A stretch of DNA of 50,658 nucleotides from positions 160,913-211,570 of the forward strand of contig NZ_NITZ01000007.1 of NCBI RefSeq assembly GCF_002632615.1. The letters are read 5' to 3'. How positions within the stretch are numbered: position 1 is the stretch's first letter; every line of letters starts with the position of its first letter. The translations under genes were made by a program, and so were the position numbers. The DNA is from Xenorhabdus miraniensis (GTDB lineage: Bacteria; Pseudomonadota; Gammaproteobacteria; Enterobacterales; Enterobacteriaceae). This document shows, in pieces, positions 36,307 through 47,002 of this stretch. The notes under the pieces were generated by a model. That model saw nothing but the letters and a program-made list of their open reading frames with translations, searched no databases and was not told the origin of the DNA.

Positions 36307-39138
36307 CTAATCACGTTCAAGTATTGGCTTCAAAAAACGAGCAGTGTGAGATTTCTGACAATTAGCAACTTCTTCTGGTGTTCCTGATACCAATATTTCA
36401 CCACCACCACTGCCACCTTCAGGGCCAAGATCGACAATCCAGTCAGCGGTTTTGATTACATCCAGATTATGCTCAATGACGACGATGGTGTTTCCTTGAT
36501 CCCGCAATTGATGCAAAACGGACAGTAACTGTTGAATATCTGCGAAATGCAAACCGGTTGTTGGTTCATCAAGGATATACAGCGTTTGGCCTGTACCTCT
36601 TTTAGATAATTCCCGTGCCAGTTTTACCCGCTGAGCTTCCCCGCCAGAAAGTGTTGTTGCGGATTGTCCTAGGCGAATATAGGAAAGGCCAACATCTATC
36701 AAAGTTTGCAGTTTACGGGCAAGTGCTGGGACTGCATCGAAAAACTCCCGGGCCTCTTCAATCGTCATATTCAGCACTTCATTAATATTCCTGCCCTTAT
36801 ATTTGACTTCCAGAGTTTCGCGGTTGTAACGCTTGCCCTTACACTGATCGCAAGGCACATAAACATCAGGTAAGAAGTGCATCTCAACCTTAATTACACC
36901 ATCGCCTTGGCAGGCTTCACAGCGTCCGCCCTTGACGTTGAAACTGAAACGTCCCGGAGTATAACCACGAGCACGGGATTCAGGGACACCGGCAAATAAC
37001 TCCCTTACTGGTGTAAATACGCCAGTATAAGTCGCAGGGTTTGAACGAGGTGTTCTGCCGATCGGGCTTTGGTCGATATCGATCACCTTGTCAAAATGCT
37101 CAAGTCCTTGAATATCGATATAAGGCGCCGGGCTAATGTTTGTTGCTCCGTTCAACTGACGCTGTGCGATAGGGAACAACGTATCGTTGATCAGCGTCGA
37201 TTTACCTGAACCAGAAACACCCGTGATACAGGTAAACAGGCCAACAGGCAATTTTAATGTCACTTTTTTCAGATTATTGCCTTTTGCACCAATCAGTTTC
37301 AGCATTTTGTCTGGATCGGCTGGTACACGCTGTTCAGGGATCGCAATTTGGCGTTCACCGCTCAGGAATTTTCCTGTGAGCGATTTCTTGCTTTCCATGA
37401 TATCGGTGATCGTTCCTTCGGCAACAATCTCGCCGCCATGTACACCCGCCCCAGGCCCGATATCGATAATATGGTCAGCCGCCCGGATGGCGTCTTCATC
37501 GTGTTCGACTACGATAACGGTATTACCCAGATTGCGCAGATGCAGCAAGGTTTCCAGCAAACGCTCATTATCCCGTTGGTGCAGACCAATGGAAGGCTCA
37601 TCCAGCACATACATCACACCAACAAGGCCGGCGCCAATTTGGCTGGCTAAGCGGATACGTTGGGCTTCGCCGCCCGAAAGGGTTTCTGCTGATCGGGAAA
37701 GCGTCAGATAATTCAGCCCGACATTGACCAAAAATGTCAGGCGATCATGGATCTCTTTCAGAACTTTTTCAGCAATTTTCGCACGTTGTCCACTCAGTTT
37801 GATATTTTGGAAAAACGCCATCGCATGTCCGATGCTGAAATCTGAAATTTGTGGCAGCGTAGTATTTTCGATAAAGACAAAACGCGCTTCTTTGCGCAAT
37901 CGGGTTCCTTCACAGGAAACGCAAGAACGATTGCTGATATATTTTGCCAACTCTTCCCGTACTGCGCTGGATTCAGTCTCTTTGTAGCGGCGTTCCATAT
38001 TATGCAGAACACCTTCAAAGGGATGATGACGAACGGTGACATCGCCACGGTCATTGGTGTATTTAAATTCAATAGATTCTTTGTCTGAGCCGAATAAAAC
38101 CACTTTCCGAATGGTTGGGTTTAACTGGTTGAATGGTGCTTCAATATCAAATTTATAGTGTTCTGCCAATGATCTCAGCATTTGGAAGTAATAGAAATTA
38201 CGGCGATCCCAACCACGAATAGCGCCCCCTGCAAGGGAAATATCTTCATTCTGAACAACACGATCAGGATCGAAAAATTGCTGAACCCCTAAGCCGTCAC
38301 AAGTTGGGCAAGCACCGGCGGGATTGTTGAAAGAAAACAGGCGTGGTTCCAGCTCGCTCATGCTATAGCCACAAATTGAACAGGCAAAATTGGCAGAGAA
38401 GACCAATTCTTCGGCTTGCCCATCATCCATATTGGCAATCACAGCCGTGCCACCGGAAAGCTCCAACGCGGTTTCGAATGACTCTGCCAGTCGCTGAGCG
38501 AGGTCGGCACGTACTTTGAAGCGATCGATAACCACTTCAATAGTATGTTTTTTCTGCAATTCGAGTTTGGGTGGATCGGAAAGATCACACACTTCACCAT
38601 CAATACGAGCACGGATATAGCCTTGTGCAGCGAGATTATCCAACAGTTTGGTGTGTTCACCTTTACGTTCTTTGACGACAGGAGCCAGCAACATCAAGCG
38701 TTGGCCTTCCGGCAATGCCAGAACATTATCGACCATCTGGCTGATAGTTTGTGCTGCCAGTGTGATATCGTGGTCGGGACAACGTGGCTCACCCACACGT
38801 GCAAACAGTAAACGAAGATAATCGTGGATTTCAGTAATCGTTCCGACCGTAGAACGCGGGTTATGGGAAGTAGACTTTTGCTCAATAGAAATGGCGGGGG
38901 ATAACCCCTCAATATGGTCGACATCGGGCTTTTCCATCAATGACAAAAACTGGCGGGCATACGCAGAGAGTGATTCAACATAGCGACGCTGACCTTCCGC
39001 ATACAGGGTATCGAAAGCCAGCGATGACTTGCCAGAGCCAGATAGTCCGGTAATGACTATCAGCTTGTCACGGGGAATTATCAAATTGATATTTTTGAGA
39101 TTATGGGTGCGGGCGCCCCGAACTTCGATGTTATCCAT
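36307..39138 (-). CDS. uvrA: Excinuclease ABC subunit A
   Basis: ABC-type ATPase that finds bulky DNA lesions with UvrB in nucleotide excision repair. The 943-aa protein (E. coli 940) carries two ATPase modules: Walker [21 protein letters not shown] near residue 31 and [19 protein letters not shown] near 640. The signatures are [16 protein letters not shown] and [16 protein letters not shown]. Two zinc fingers are visible ([14 protein letters not shown] with [23 protein letters not shown] with CDQCKGKRY). [17 protein letters not shown] fixes the start. It is transcribed away from ssb, with a shared SOS box between them, so LexA should control it. This is the same arrangement as in E. coli. 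Confidence 0.97.
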   Translation of the reverse strand: MDNIEVRGARTHNLKNINLIIPRDKLIVITGLSGSGKSSLAFDTLYAEGQRRYVESLSAYARQFLSLMEKPDVDHIEGLSPAISIEQKSTSHNPRSTVGTITEIHDYLRLLFARVGEPRCPDHDITLAAQTISQMVDNVLALPEGQRLMLLAPVVKERKGEHTKLLDNLAAQGYIRARIDGEVCDLSDPPKLELQKKHTIEVVIDRFKVRADLAQRLAESFETALELSGGTAVIANMDDGQAEELVFSANFACSICGYSMSELEPRLFSFNNPAGACPTCDGLGVQQFFDPDRVVQNEDISLAGGAIRGWDRRNFYYFQMLRSLAEHYKFDIEAPFNQLNPTIRKVVLFGSDKESIEFKYTNDRGDVTVRHHPFEGVLHNMERRYKETESSAVREELAKYISNRSCVSCEGTRLRKEARFVFIENTTLPQISDFSIGHAMAFFQNIKLSGQRAKIAEKVLKEIHDRLTFLVNVGLNYLTLSRSAETLSGGEAQRIRLASQIGAGLVGVMYVLDEPSIGLHQRDNERLLETLLHLRNLGNTVIVVEHDEDAIRAADHIIDIGPGAGVHGGEIVAEGTITDIMESKKSLTGKFLSGERQIAIPEQRVPADPDKMLKLIGAKGNNLKKVTLKLPVGLFTCITGVSGSGKSTLINDTLFPIAQRQLNGATNISPAPYIDIQGLEHFDKVIDIDQSPIGRTPRSNPATYTGVFTPVRELFAGVPESRARGYTPGRFSFNVKGGRCEACQGDGVIKVEMHFLPDVYVPCDQCKGKRYNRETLEVKYKGRNINEVLNMTIEEAREFFDAVPALARKLQTLIDVGLSYIRLGQSATTLSGGEAQRVKLARELSKRGTGQTLYILDEPTTGLHFADIQQLLSVLHQLRDQGNTIVVIEHNLDVIKTADWIVDLGPEGGSGGGEILVSGTPEEVANCQKSHTARFLKPILERD

Positions 39139-39202
39139 ATACCATTTCCCAGATTATTGACAGTGCAAAATTTGTAAACGCGTTATTATTGCACAAACAT
39201 TG

Positions 39203-39218
39203 CTGAATGGATATACAG
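39203..39218. promoter_or_regulatory. LexA (SOS) box between uvrA and ssb
   Basis: CTGAATGGATATACAG (complement CTGTATATCCATTCAG) fits CTG-N10-CAG and closely resembles the E. coli uvrA box. It lies 64 bases from the uvrA start and 170 from the ssb start, so it should repress uvrA strongly and may affect one ssb promoter. Confidence 0.85.
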
Positions 39219-39388
39219 TATTTAACGGGAAATCATGCTGAAACCATGACAATGTAAAGTACGATACGCTTCGCAAAGTATAATATAACGGTACTATGTT
39301 TAAACTTAATCCTCGCATGGTAAACTACTTTGTTTATAATTAGAGAAGTTCGTTTTTAGCAAAATTCATTTCATCAGGAGTATTCCCA

Positions 39389-39907
39389 ATGGCCAGCAGA
39401 GGCGTAAACAAAGTTATTTTAGTGGGTAATTTGGGGCAGGACCCGGAAGTTCGCTATATGCCGAATGGCGGTGCAGTCGCAAACATTACTCTGGCAACGT
39501 CTGAGAGCTGGCGTGACAAGCAAACCGGTGAGATGAGAGAGAAAACCGAATGGCACCGTGTGGTACTTTTCGGCAAACTGGCAGAAGTTGCGGGTGAATA
39601 TCTGCGTAAAGGTTCTCAGGTTTATATCGAAGGTTCTTTGCAGACTCGTAAATGGCAGGATCAGAGCGGCCAAGACCGTTACACCACTGAAATCGTGGTA
39701 AACGTTGGCGGCACTATGCAAATGCTGGGTGGCCGTGGCAATGCAGGACAAGAAGCTCCTATGCAACAAAGCGGCGGTTGGGGACAACCACAGCAGCCAC
39801 AAGCATCTCAGCAATTCAGCGGCGGCGCTCCATCTCGTCCGGCACAGTCTCCTGCTCCACAGAGCAATGAGCCACCAATGGATTTTGATGATGATATTCC
39901 ATTCTGA
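39389..39907 (+). CDS. ssb: Single-stranded DNA-binding protein
   Basis: Tetrameric protein that coats single-stranded DNA in replication, repair and recombination and recruits partners through its tail. The 172-aa protein (E. coli 178) has the OB-fold domain ([54 protein letters not shown]). A disordered Gly/Gln/Pro linker follows, and the acidic tail DFDDDIPF binds the SOS, RecQ and PriA set. AGGAG lies upstream of ATG 39389. It is divergent from uvrA. A group II intron is inserted 68 bases after its stop, apparently separating it from its own terminator. Confidence 0.97.
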   Translation: MASRGVNKVILVGNLGQDPEVRYMPNGGAVANITLATSESWRDKQTGEMREKTEWHRVVLFGKLAEVAGEYLRKGSQVYIEGSLQTRKWQDQSGQDRYTTEIVVNVGGTMQMLGGRGNAGQEAPMQQSGGWGQPQQPQASQQFSGGAPSRPAQSPAPQSNEPPMDFDDDIPF

Positions 39908-39975
39908 GTGCGCCGTTTTTGCTTTGTAAATCAAGTGGTTAATTTAATTTATTGAGTTAATCATAGGCTGTTGGA

Positions 39976-42496
39976 GTGCCTATTGCAAGCCTGACTTATC
40001 CTTATCCAGTAATGGGTTTGAACCTTGAAAGAGGAAGGGGAGTGCAGCATGTCAGGAAAAGGCTGGTTGCGGGGAAATAACCTACTTTGCGCCAGCCATT
40101 GCAAGTCCCATATGGTTAAGCCTGATTGGTTGAATCATAGTTCATAGTGGGTTTCGGGATGCCTTTGACTCACGGTTATTCAGGAGTCATACCAATATTT
40201 ATAGTGGTTATCATTAGAAGGCCGCTATATCCAACAATACTGGCACCTGCTCGGTGAGAGTGGTAATTGAACGTAAGTGGAACCTAAGTGGGACGTACCT
40301 TGACTACAAAGAAATACGGGATTATCTAAGTTGGTTAAGTAATTAACCAATAAGGTAACGGAGACTCCATAGTACCCAACGTAACTCTGTAATGGAGTGG
40401 CAATTGGCTGGCCAATCTGAAAAATATATATAAATCGATAAGTAATTATCGGTGAAATTATATTCGTAAGGGGGAAGGGAGTCAGTTGGAACTATACTAA
40501 AAGAAGCAAGGTTCGATAGTCAGTGCTATCACAGAGAACACTCAATGCTTTAAGTGGTATAAACAAAGCCAGCATACAAGGTTATAAGATCAGGAAACTG
40601 CATAAAATTATGTGCAGCAATAAAGATCTTTGGGCACAGGCTTATGCCAATATTTATTCCAATCGGGGAGCTATGACGAGAGGAGTAAATAATAATACGA
40701 TGGATGAAATGAGCGTCAATAGGATCGTAAGTCTTATTGAAACTATTAACTCAAACACGTATAAACCCGAACCTTGTAGGCGCATATACATACCTAAAGA
40801 TGCCCGAAAACCAAATGGGAAGAAACGCCCATTAGGTATTCCTACTGGAGATGATAAATTAATACAGGAAATAATGAGAATGTTATTGGAAGAAATCTAT
40901 GAACCGGTCTTTAGTGACTGGAGTTATGGATTCAGGCCAAAACGTTCCTGTCATTCTGCATTAAAAGAAATCAGAAACAGTTGGAAAGGAACAAAATGGG
41001 TATGTGATGTTGATATCAAAGGTTACTTCGACAATATTGACCACGATTTATTGCTGAAATTTTTGAGCAAGCGGATCGCTGATAACAAATTTCTGGCGCT
41101 TCTCAAGAAGTTCCTGAAAGCTGGCTATCTGGACAATTGGCATTACTTTGGCACCCATAGCGGGACACCACAAGGTGGGATTATTTCCCCTATCCTTGCC
41201 AATGTATTCCTCCATGAACTTGATGATTTTATGAAGAATAAAATCAAAGAGTTTGGCAAAGGAGAACGAAGGAAACCCAATCCCATATACAAAAGAGCAC
41301 TACAGAATCGGGCAAATCGTATTAAATGGATCAGGCAAGGATTCGGCGCTTCTGGAATGCCTGCTGATGAGCAGAAAATCCAAAAATGGAAACATGAAGC
41401 GGATGAACTGGAGGAAAAACTGCGCACACTACCCAGTGTTATTATGGATGATGCTGAATTCAAAAGAATGCGGTATGTTCGATATGCTGATGATTTTCTA
41501 ATTGGTGTGACAGGAAGTAAAAGTGAGGCGAAAAAGATAATGAAAGAGGTTGTCGATTTTGTTGAAACTGAACTTCATCTGGAAATATCAAAAGAAAAAT
41601 CTGGCATTATTGACCCAAAGAAAGGATTCACTTTTCTCGGTTATGAAATTAAAACACGCCGTGAAAGCAAACAGGTCAAATGTGTTGTAGGGCTTAATGC
41701 CGATGGAAGTAAAACTCATGCGGTAAAACGTACGATAACGGAACATATTCATCTGGGCGTACCGAGGGATAGAATCCAGAAATTCTGCTCTCTACGCGGT
41801 TATGGGAATTACGACGGCGGATATGGTAACAGCGTTAGTCGGCCAGTAATGATGCACATGTCTGACTATGAAATTATTAGTCAGTATAATGCTGAAATGC
41901 GAGGCTATGCGAATTACTACAATCTTGCACCAGTTCTCTATCTCAATAAGTTGCACTGGATATGGGAAAATAGTCTTTATAAGACGCTGGCAGGTAAACA
42001 TCGGACATCACGCACTAAAATTGCACGGCGATTAAGGCAAGCGGATGGCAGGTATGTTTATCAGGAAAATCGTAATGGAAAGATATATGAGTTGGAAGTA
42101 TTCAGACTCAAGAACAGAAGTGCGCCCAAATACAGTTCACCGGATATATTGCCAAACACGCATAAATACTCTGGCAGAACTGAATTGCTGGACAGGATGG
42201 CAGCGTCCCAATGTGAATATTGCGGTATCAGAACTGGTCCTTTTGAAGTCCACCATGTGAGGAAGCTCAAGGATATCAAAGCGGGTACAGAAAACTGGAA
42301 GAAGCTGATGATTGCCCGTAACAGGAAAACGTTAGTGCTCTGCCAGACATGTCACGTTGATCTTCACAGAGGAACACTGTCAGACCGAAGAACCTTTGTT
42401 TGTTCCAATGGAGAGCCGTATGCATAGAAATATGCACGTACGGTTCGGTGGGGGGACAACGGCTAACCCTATCAGGGCGCACGTGTCCTACCCAAC
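39976..42496 (+). mobile_element. Group II intron with RT/maturase-HNH ORF
   Basis: A ~2.5-kb group II intron. The 5' end is placed near GTGCC at 39976. About 540 bases of non-coding, structured domain I-III sequence precede the ORF. Domain V is clear at 42413-42446: GAGCCGTATGC and GCACGTACGGTTC pair around ATAGAAATAT-type loop sequence, 34 nt long. Domain VI follows, and the 3' end is placed near CCTACCCAAC (42496). The ORF stop at 42427 lies inside domain V, so coding and ribozyme sequence overlap. The flanking exons join the ssb 3' region to a terminator at 42533. Ends are by motif and could be off by several bases. Confidence 0.82.
40523..42427 (+). CDS. ltrA: Group II intron reverse transcriptase/maturase with HNH endonuclease
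   Basis: Intron-encoded protein that helps splice the intron and copies it into DNA targets. The 634-aa product has RT blocks RPLGIPTGDDKLIQEIMRML, FRPKRSCHSAL, VCDVDIKGYFDNIDHDLL and GTPQGGIISPILANVFLHEL, and the catalytic YADD at residues 321-324 (MRYVRYADDFLIG). The maturase X region follows, with YANYYNLAPVL. The HNH domain shows CEYCGIRTGPFEVHHVRKLK (from about Cys564), CQTCHVDLHRG and a final SNGEPYA. All RT motifs and zinc ligands seem intact, so the element may be active. The likely start is GTG 40523; a better one could be ATG 40611 or 40674. Confidence 0.9.
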   Translation: MLSQRTLNALSGINKASIQGYKIRKLHKIMCSNKDLWAQAYANIYSNRGAMTRGVNNNTMDEMSVNRIVSLIETINSNTYKPEPCRRIYIPKDARKPNGKKRPLGIPTGDDKLIQEIMRMLLEEIYEPVFSDWSYGFRPKRSCHSALKEIRNSWKGTKWVCDVDIKGYFDNIDHDLLLKFLSKRIADNKFLALLKKFLKAGYLDNWHYFGTHSGTPQGGIISPILANVFLHELDDFMKNKIKEFGKGERRKPNPIYKRALQNRANRIKWIRQGFGASGMPADEQKIQKWKHEADELEEKLRTLPSVIMDDAEFKRMRYVRYADDFLIGVTGSKSEAKKIMKEVVDFVETELHLEISKEKSGIIDPKKGFTFLGYEIKTRRESKQVKCVVGLNADGSKTHAVKRTITEHIHLGVPRDRIQKFCSLRGYGNYDGGYGNSVSRPVMMHMSDYEIISQYNAEMRGYANYYNLAPVLYLNKLHWIWENSLYKTLAGKHRTSRTKIARRLRQADGRYVYQENRNGKIYELEVFRLKNRSAPKYSSPDILPNTHKYSGRTELLDRMAASQCEYCGIRTGPFEVHHVRKLKDIKAGTENWKKLMIARNRKTLVLCQTCHVDLHRGTLSDRRTFVCSNGEPYA

Positions 42497-42532
42497 GTTG
42501 ATCTTAGATAGGTAATGTAAAATTTGATAGAT

Positions 42533-42560
42533 AAGCCCCTAGTATAAAGGGGCTTTTTTA
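42533..42560 (+). terminator. Terminator downstream of the intron, probably the original ssb terminator
   Basis: AAGCCCCT (42533-42540) pairs with AGGGGCTT (42548-42555) and is followed by a T run. It lies in the 3' exon 37 bases after the intron end. With the intron removed it would be about 100 bases after the ssb stop. Confidence 0.8.
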
Positions 42561-42610
42561 TTACTAATTGAGATTAAATCAATTGATTGTTATATGTAAC
42601 TGGCATTTGG

Positions 42611-43040
42611 ATGTTAGATAGTCAAATTGCACGTACAGGTGTTTTATCTAAGGTTTATAAGAACATAGATCATATTGGTTACCCTGATTTTGATATTTTA
42701 GACACAGATCCCTATCTGGGGTATAACAATGAAAAAATGACGATTAGTTAAAATCGCCTTTTATATTTTAAAACAATTCGAAAATGGAACTTTAGATGAG
42801 GATTTAGCAGAAAAAGAACTTTTTCATTTTATCAAACAGGTAAATTGGCCTAAATTTCCTATCGAATTTTCTGAGCAAAATTATCGTTTCACTGGAAATG
42901 AAAATAAAACGGAGGCATTATCATTATTCCTTGAAAAGATTAAAAGTGCAGATCCCAATTATGTTAGGGATTTCTTAGAGTTTGATTTTTCCCAAGAGCA
43001 ATTTTATAATGAATCCTTTAACATGTTATTTTCTCAGTAA
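42611..43040 (+). pseudogene. Frameshifted gene of unknown function upstream of the OMP decarboxylase gene
   Basis: ATG 42611 opens a frame (MLDSQIARTGVLSKVYKNID, then PDFDILDTDPYLGYNNEKM) that stops at 42751. From 42741 a second frame, shifted by one base, continues RLVKIAFYILKQFENGTLDE and runs through KELFHFIKQVNWPKFP to LEFDFSQEQFYNESFNMLFS with TAA 43038-43040. The pieces read as one ~140-aa gene broken by a frameshift near 42740, or two small genes. I do not recognise the family. It ends 33 bases before the OMP decarboxylase gene and probably belonged to its transcription unit. Confidence 0.5.
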
Positions 43041-43073
43041 TTATTTCTGAGTATTTTTTATAGTTGAGAAATT

Positions 43074-43889
43074 ATGAATTTCGTAGAAAAAATTAGCTAT
43101 TCATCCGATAAAAATAACTCTTTACTTTGTATCGGCATAGATCCCATAAACGATAAATTACCCAAACGTTATAGAAACTCCAAAGATGGATATTATGAAT
43201 TTAGTAAGAAAATAATTGATTCTACTCATGATTTAGTATGTGCATACAAGCCACAGATTGCCCATTTTTCATCAGTTGGTAAAGAATATGAACTCGAAAA
43301 AATCATCAATTATATAAAAACCACTTATCCTGATATCCCTATCATCCTTGATGCAAAACGGGGTGATATCGGCAGTACTGCAGAACAATATGCAAAGGAA
43401 AGTTTCGAAAGGTATAATGTTGACGCTGTTACAATTAACCCTTATCTTGGTTTCGATTCCTTAAAACCATTTTTAGATTATAAAGACAAGGGCATTATAT
43501 TGCTGTGTCGGACATCAAACCCCGGAGCAGTAAATATCCAAGATTTACTTGTTGATGGTGAACCATTATATAAGAGGGTTGCGTCCTTGATAGTTAACGA
43601 ATGGAATTATAATAATAATTGTCTTGCTGTAGTAGGCGCAACCTGGCCTACTCAGATGACGGAAATTCGGAAAATAGCAAAAAATATTGTTTTCTTAGTT
43701 CCTGGAGTTGGCGCACAAGGTGGATTAATTAAGGACTTGGTAATTAATGGAAAAAACGAAGATGGAAAAGGATTAATAATAAGTAGTTCTCGCTCTATTA
43801 TTTATGCTTCACAGAATGAATTTGATTTTGCAGACAAAGCAAGGCAGGCAGCTAAAGAAATTAGGGATAGTATCAATCTGTATAGGTAG
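43074..43889 (+). CDS. Orotidine 5'-phosphate decarboxylase, type 2
   Basis: Decarboxylates OMP to UMP, the last step of pyrimidine synthesis. The 271-aa protein belongs to the longer type-2 OMPDC group. It has LLCIGIDPINDKLPKR at the N-terminus, the catalytic Lys/Asp array ILDAKRGDIGSTAEQYAKES, VTINPYLGFDSLKPF, LLCRTSNPGA, VVGATWP, VPGVGAQGG and SSSRSIIYA. The normal enteric pyrF is a shorter type-1 gene elsewhere, so this is probably a second, acquired copy. Base composition is more AT-rich than the core genes. It may be a horizontally acquired isozyme, perhaps once part of a nucleotide or specialised-metabolite cluster; its current role cannot be stated. Confidence 0.85.
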   Translation: MNFVEKISYSSDKNNSLLCIGIDPINDKLPKRYRNSKDGYYEFSKKIIDSTHDLVCAYKPQIAHFSSVGKEYELEKIINYIKTTYPDIPIILDAKRGDIGSTAEQYAKESFERYNVDAVTINPYLGFDSLKPFLDYKDKGIILLCRTSNPGAVNIQDLLVDGEPLYKRVASLIVNEWNYNNNCLAVVGATWPTQMTEIRKIAKNIVFLVPGVGAQGGLIKDLVINGKNEDGKGLIISSSRSIIYASQNEFDFADKARQAAKEIRDSINLYR

Positions 43890-43919
43890 AGATTAATTGA
43901 TTTGTAGTAGTTTAAATTT

Positions 43920-43965
43920 AATCTGACAGCTCCCCCATTATTGTGGGCTGTCAGATTAAATTATT
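43920..43965. terminator. Terminator between the OMP decarboxylase and ketosynthase genes
   Basis: AATCTGACAGC (43920-43930) pairs with GCTGTCAGATT (43947-43957), with CCCCCA/TGTGGG extending the stem around TTAT, followed by AAATTATTT. It lies between convergent genes and can form on both strands. Confidence 0.7.
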
Positions 43966-44061
43966 TCAGTCTACACCTTCTATCAGGTAGTTCATGACTC
44001 CAATAGTTAGAATAATTATAACGAATACCTCATCTTAATCTAACAATTAAAAATCCCCCTC

Positions 44062-45807
44062 TCATAAAAACTCACTAAACTCATCAGCATTAGGCATCCT
44101 TATAGATTGTTTGACTCCATTAAATCTTATTTCCTGACGTGAAAGCTGGATATCTGATCCTTGCAGCACGGCATTACCGAAGTTATAAATAGCAGACTCT
44201 TTACCGCGACAAATTGCCTGATCTTGCTCTTCACTTCTGCGTTTAACTATTTCATTGTGTTTGTAATAGGTACTGATGGAAGCGTCGCCGTGTTTTTTGT
44301 TCAGCATTTGCATGGTTTTTTGTGGAGATAAAACAACGGCACTTGCGTTATTACCGCCAAATCCTTTTGCATTAAGAATAGTGGCTTTCATATCTTCACC
44401 ACGTTCACCAACAAACTTATCCCGCATTAAAATATTCAGATTGGAGGTATGCACATCCTCGGCAATGTGATCAATCGTCGTAATTCCCGGGAGCCAGCCA
44501 TATTGCCAAACACCTAAAGCATTAGCTAATAGATCTCCTGCGGCGGCGGAAATGGAGTGTCCAAGATGTGCTTTAATGGCGGTGATATCCCAATTATTGA
44601 GTCCAAAAACTTTAGCAACTTCATTAATGATATGGCTTTCGGTGACTCTGTTTTGCGGTGTTCCGGTTCCATGTGCCTGCACGTAAGAATATTGCAATTT
44701 CCCATCCAATAAATGATGGGCAAGGGAGGCGGCTTTCATCATGGTGATGTAATTGCCTATTCCCGGTGAAGAGATTGATTTTTTATTCGCATCCGCATTA
44801 ACAAAAACATCCGGCACAGAACCAAGAATATTCGCACCACATTGCAAGGCCAAATCATCACTCATAAGCAACACAAATTGTGCTGATTCTCCAAGGGTAA
44901 ACCCGACATTGGTTGAAAATGGGCGGCTGGGACGACGATGGTCAACGATATCGGTTCCATCAAGCTTGCAGAGTTGGTGATCTTCAGCAAGTGCTCCCAT
45001 AGCCTTAAATCCTTCAATGACCTCGGGGATAATAGGCGCTTCAGCACACCCAATAAAACAAACCTTGGCCTTGCCTTGTTTAATGTCATTGATACCCTGT
45101 TTGAGATTATAGAGAAAGCTTGCACAGGCTCCCAAACTCGCGGCGGTCGTACCAAGGTTGTTGATAATGTAACTATTAACGAAATCAGCCGGCATATCTG
45201 GCAGAGAAAGGGGAAGCATTTTGGAACTGGCACGTGAACCATTCAATGGATTGCCGATTAACCCTGCCATTGAAAATTGATCTATTTGACCTAGTGCACT
45301 GCTGGCATAAACCGAAATCTGATCAGGCTCTACTAAGGAGGTAATATCTGACCATGACATTCCAAGCGAATTTAACAAATCCGAAGCACCATAAACAGTT
45401 AAGCGTAAGCCGCGTGGGTGGTGGTTGGCGTTATATAAATCACCAATTTCAAATCCCTCTGGTAATTGCCCTGCGCTAGTGACAGAAAGAGATGTATATA
45501 TGGTCTTCAATAATCTTTCTGAATGATTTTCAATATCAGTGATTATTCGGTTTTTTGGTATTTTCTGGGGATTGAACTGCGTGATTCGTCTTATCAATGT
45601 CCCGTTTTTGGCGCGTTCAATATGGGCTGCTGTAATAGGTTCTGACTCTTTGCTAATTCCCATCCGATTGCATAAGTCAGCCCATGTGTTTTGCATTGTT
45701 TCATCTTTGAGACTGTCTGACACAATGCGTTTATAGCCGTGGAATCCAGAACTTCTTCCTGCTGCATTGATGCCACCCAAACCAACAATTACAGGTAATT
45801 TATTCAT
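44062..45807 (-). CDS. FabY-like beta-ketoacyl-ACP synthase
   Basis: A thiolase-fold condensing enzyme of about 581 aa. Catalytic residues are visible: Cys in TTAASLGACASFLYNL, His in VQAHGTGTPQNRVTE and His in IKAHLGHSISAAAGD. The N-terminal LPVIVGLGGINAAGRSSGFH and large inserts resemble FabY of Pseudomonas aeruginosa, which primes fatty acid synthesis from acetyl-CoA and malonyl-ACP. The start is ATG 45807 or 45810, with GGAG three to six bases upstream; a TTG at 45819 would lie on the ribosome site. No acyl-carrier protein or other synthase genes are adjacent, so it stands alone. It could initiate housekeeping fatty acids or serve a specialised lipid. Confidence 0.82.
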   Translation of the reverse strand: MNKLPVIVGLGGINAAGRSSGFHGYKRIVSDSLKDETMQNTWADLCNRMGISKESEPITAAHIERAKNGTLIRRITQFNPQKIPKNRIITDIENHSERLLKTIYTSLSVTSAGQLPEGFEIGDLYNANHHPRGLRLTVYGASDLLNSLGMSWSDITSLVEPDQISVYASSALGQIDQFSMAGLIGNPLNGSRASSKMLPLSLPDMPADFVNSYIINNLGTTAASLGACASFLYNLKQGINDIKQGKAKVCFIGCAEAPIIPEVIEGFKAMGALAEDHQLCKLDGTDIVDHRRPSRPFSTNVGFTLGESAQFVLLMSDDLALQCGANILGSVPDVFVNADANKKSISSPGIGNYITMMKAASLAHHLLDGKLQYSYVQAHGTGTPQNRVTESHIINEVAKVFGLNNWDITAIKAHLGHSISAAAGDLLANALGVWQYGWLPGITTIDHIAEDVHTSNLNILMRDKFVGERGEDMKATILNAKGFGGNNASAVVLSPQKTMQMLNKKHGDASISTYYKHNEIVKRRSEEQDQAICRGKESAIYNFGNAVLQGSDIQLSRQEIRFNGVKQSIRMPNADEFSEFL

Positions 45808-46033
45808 CATGAACTCCAAAAGGTTTTTATTGGAGTCTATCAGTTAGAATAATTTATGAACACTGACATTCATGTCATTAACACTAAGAATTAAAAACAT
45901 GGCTATCATATTTATCATTTGGGTATGGAATAGGGGTACCTTGGAATAAGATTGCCCATGCTAAATGTCGTTTAAATCTTGCGAGAAAATCAAACAAACA
46001 GCATGAGCAACCATAAGAATATATAGACGTTAT

Positions 46034-47002
46034 TTAACCAATCGTTTTACCCAGAGACTGGCGAATATAAGAACCGGCACCCAATAATCCCGGTTTATCA
46101 TGGGTAATCAGATATACAGGAATATCCTGCAAATAATCTGTAAATCGGCCTTTGTTCTCAAATCCCTGACGGAATCCCGATTTTTGGAAGAAATCAAGGA
46201 AACGTGGGACGATGCCACCTGCAATATAAACACCGCCGAATGCACCAATATTCAGTGCCAGATTGCCGCCAAAACGTCCCAAAGCCGTACAGAAAAGCGC
46301 TAACGCCTGCTTACAGATAGGGCAATTTCCACTTAGCGCACGCTCGGAAACCTCTCTGGGAGTCAGATCTTCCGCTGGCTGATCGTTAAGTTTCATCAGC
46401 GAACGATAAATATTTACCAAACCGGGCCCGGAAAGGATACGTTCAGCAGAAACATGACCATATTCTTCTCGTAATACACTCAACATATGATCTTCTTCCA
46501 CGCTGTCCGGCGCGAAATCTACATGACCCCCTTCACCGGGCAAGCTCATCCACTGGGTTCCAGTATGAATAAGATGGGCAACACCCAGTCCGGTTCCTGC
46601 ACCATAAACAGCAATAGGGCGTTTAGCCTGGGGCTGTTTTCCGCCAATCTGAATGACGTCATCTGTACCTAAGACCGGGATCGCGAGAGAAACGGCGGTG
46701 AAATCGTTAATCACTTCAAAACGCTCCCATCCCAGAGACGCTTTCATTTGGCTGACGGAAAAACGCCAACTGTGGTTGGTCATACTAATGACATCATCCG
46801 TCACTGGGCAGGCAATAGCGATGCAGCCATCTTTGATTTTGCAGTTCTGTTGTTCCAGATAATGGCGGATAACGATTTCAAGTGATGGATAATCCGCACA
46901 AGGATAGAATTCGACTGCGCTTAGTTGCCCGGTATCCACATCACATAATGCCAGACGTGCATTTGTGCCACCGATATCGCCTACCAGAGCATAAGTTGTC
47001 AT
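46034..47002 (-). CDS. glk: Glucokinase
   Basis: Phosphorylates intracellular free glucose with ATP to glucose 6-phosphate. The 322-aa protein (E. coli 321) is of the Glk type rather than ROK. It shows [20 protein letters not shown] at the N-terminus, [44 protein letters not shown] with the phosphate loop, [11 protein letters not shown] and [19 protein letters not shown] seven to eight bases before ATG 47002 is a strong ribosome site. It stands alone between a ketosynthase gene and ybiU, not in an E. coli-like position. Confidence 0.95.
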   Translation of the reverse strand: MTTYALVGDIGGTNARLALCDVDTGQLSAVEFYPCADYPSLEIVIRHYLEQQNCKIKDGCIAIACPVTDDVISMTNHSWRFSVSQMKASLGWERFEVINDFTAVSLAIPVLGTDDVIQIGGKQPQAKRPIAVYGAGTGLGVAHLIHTGTQWMSLPGEGGHVDFAPDSVEEDHMLSVLREEYGHVSAERILSGPGLVNIYRSLMKLNDQPAEDLTPREVSERALSGNCPICKQALALFCTALGRFGGNLALNIGAFGGVYIAGGIVPRFLDFFQKSGFRQGFENKGRFTDYLQDIPVYLITHDKPGLLGAGSYIRQSLGKTIG

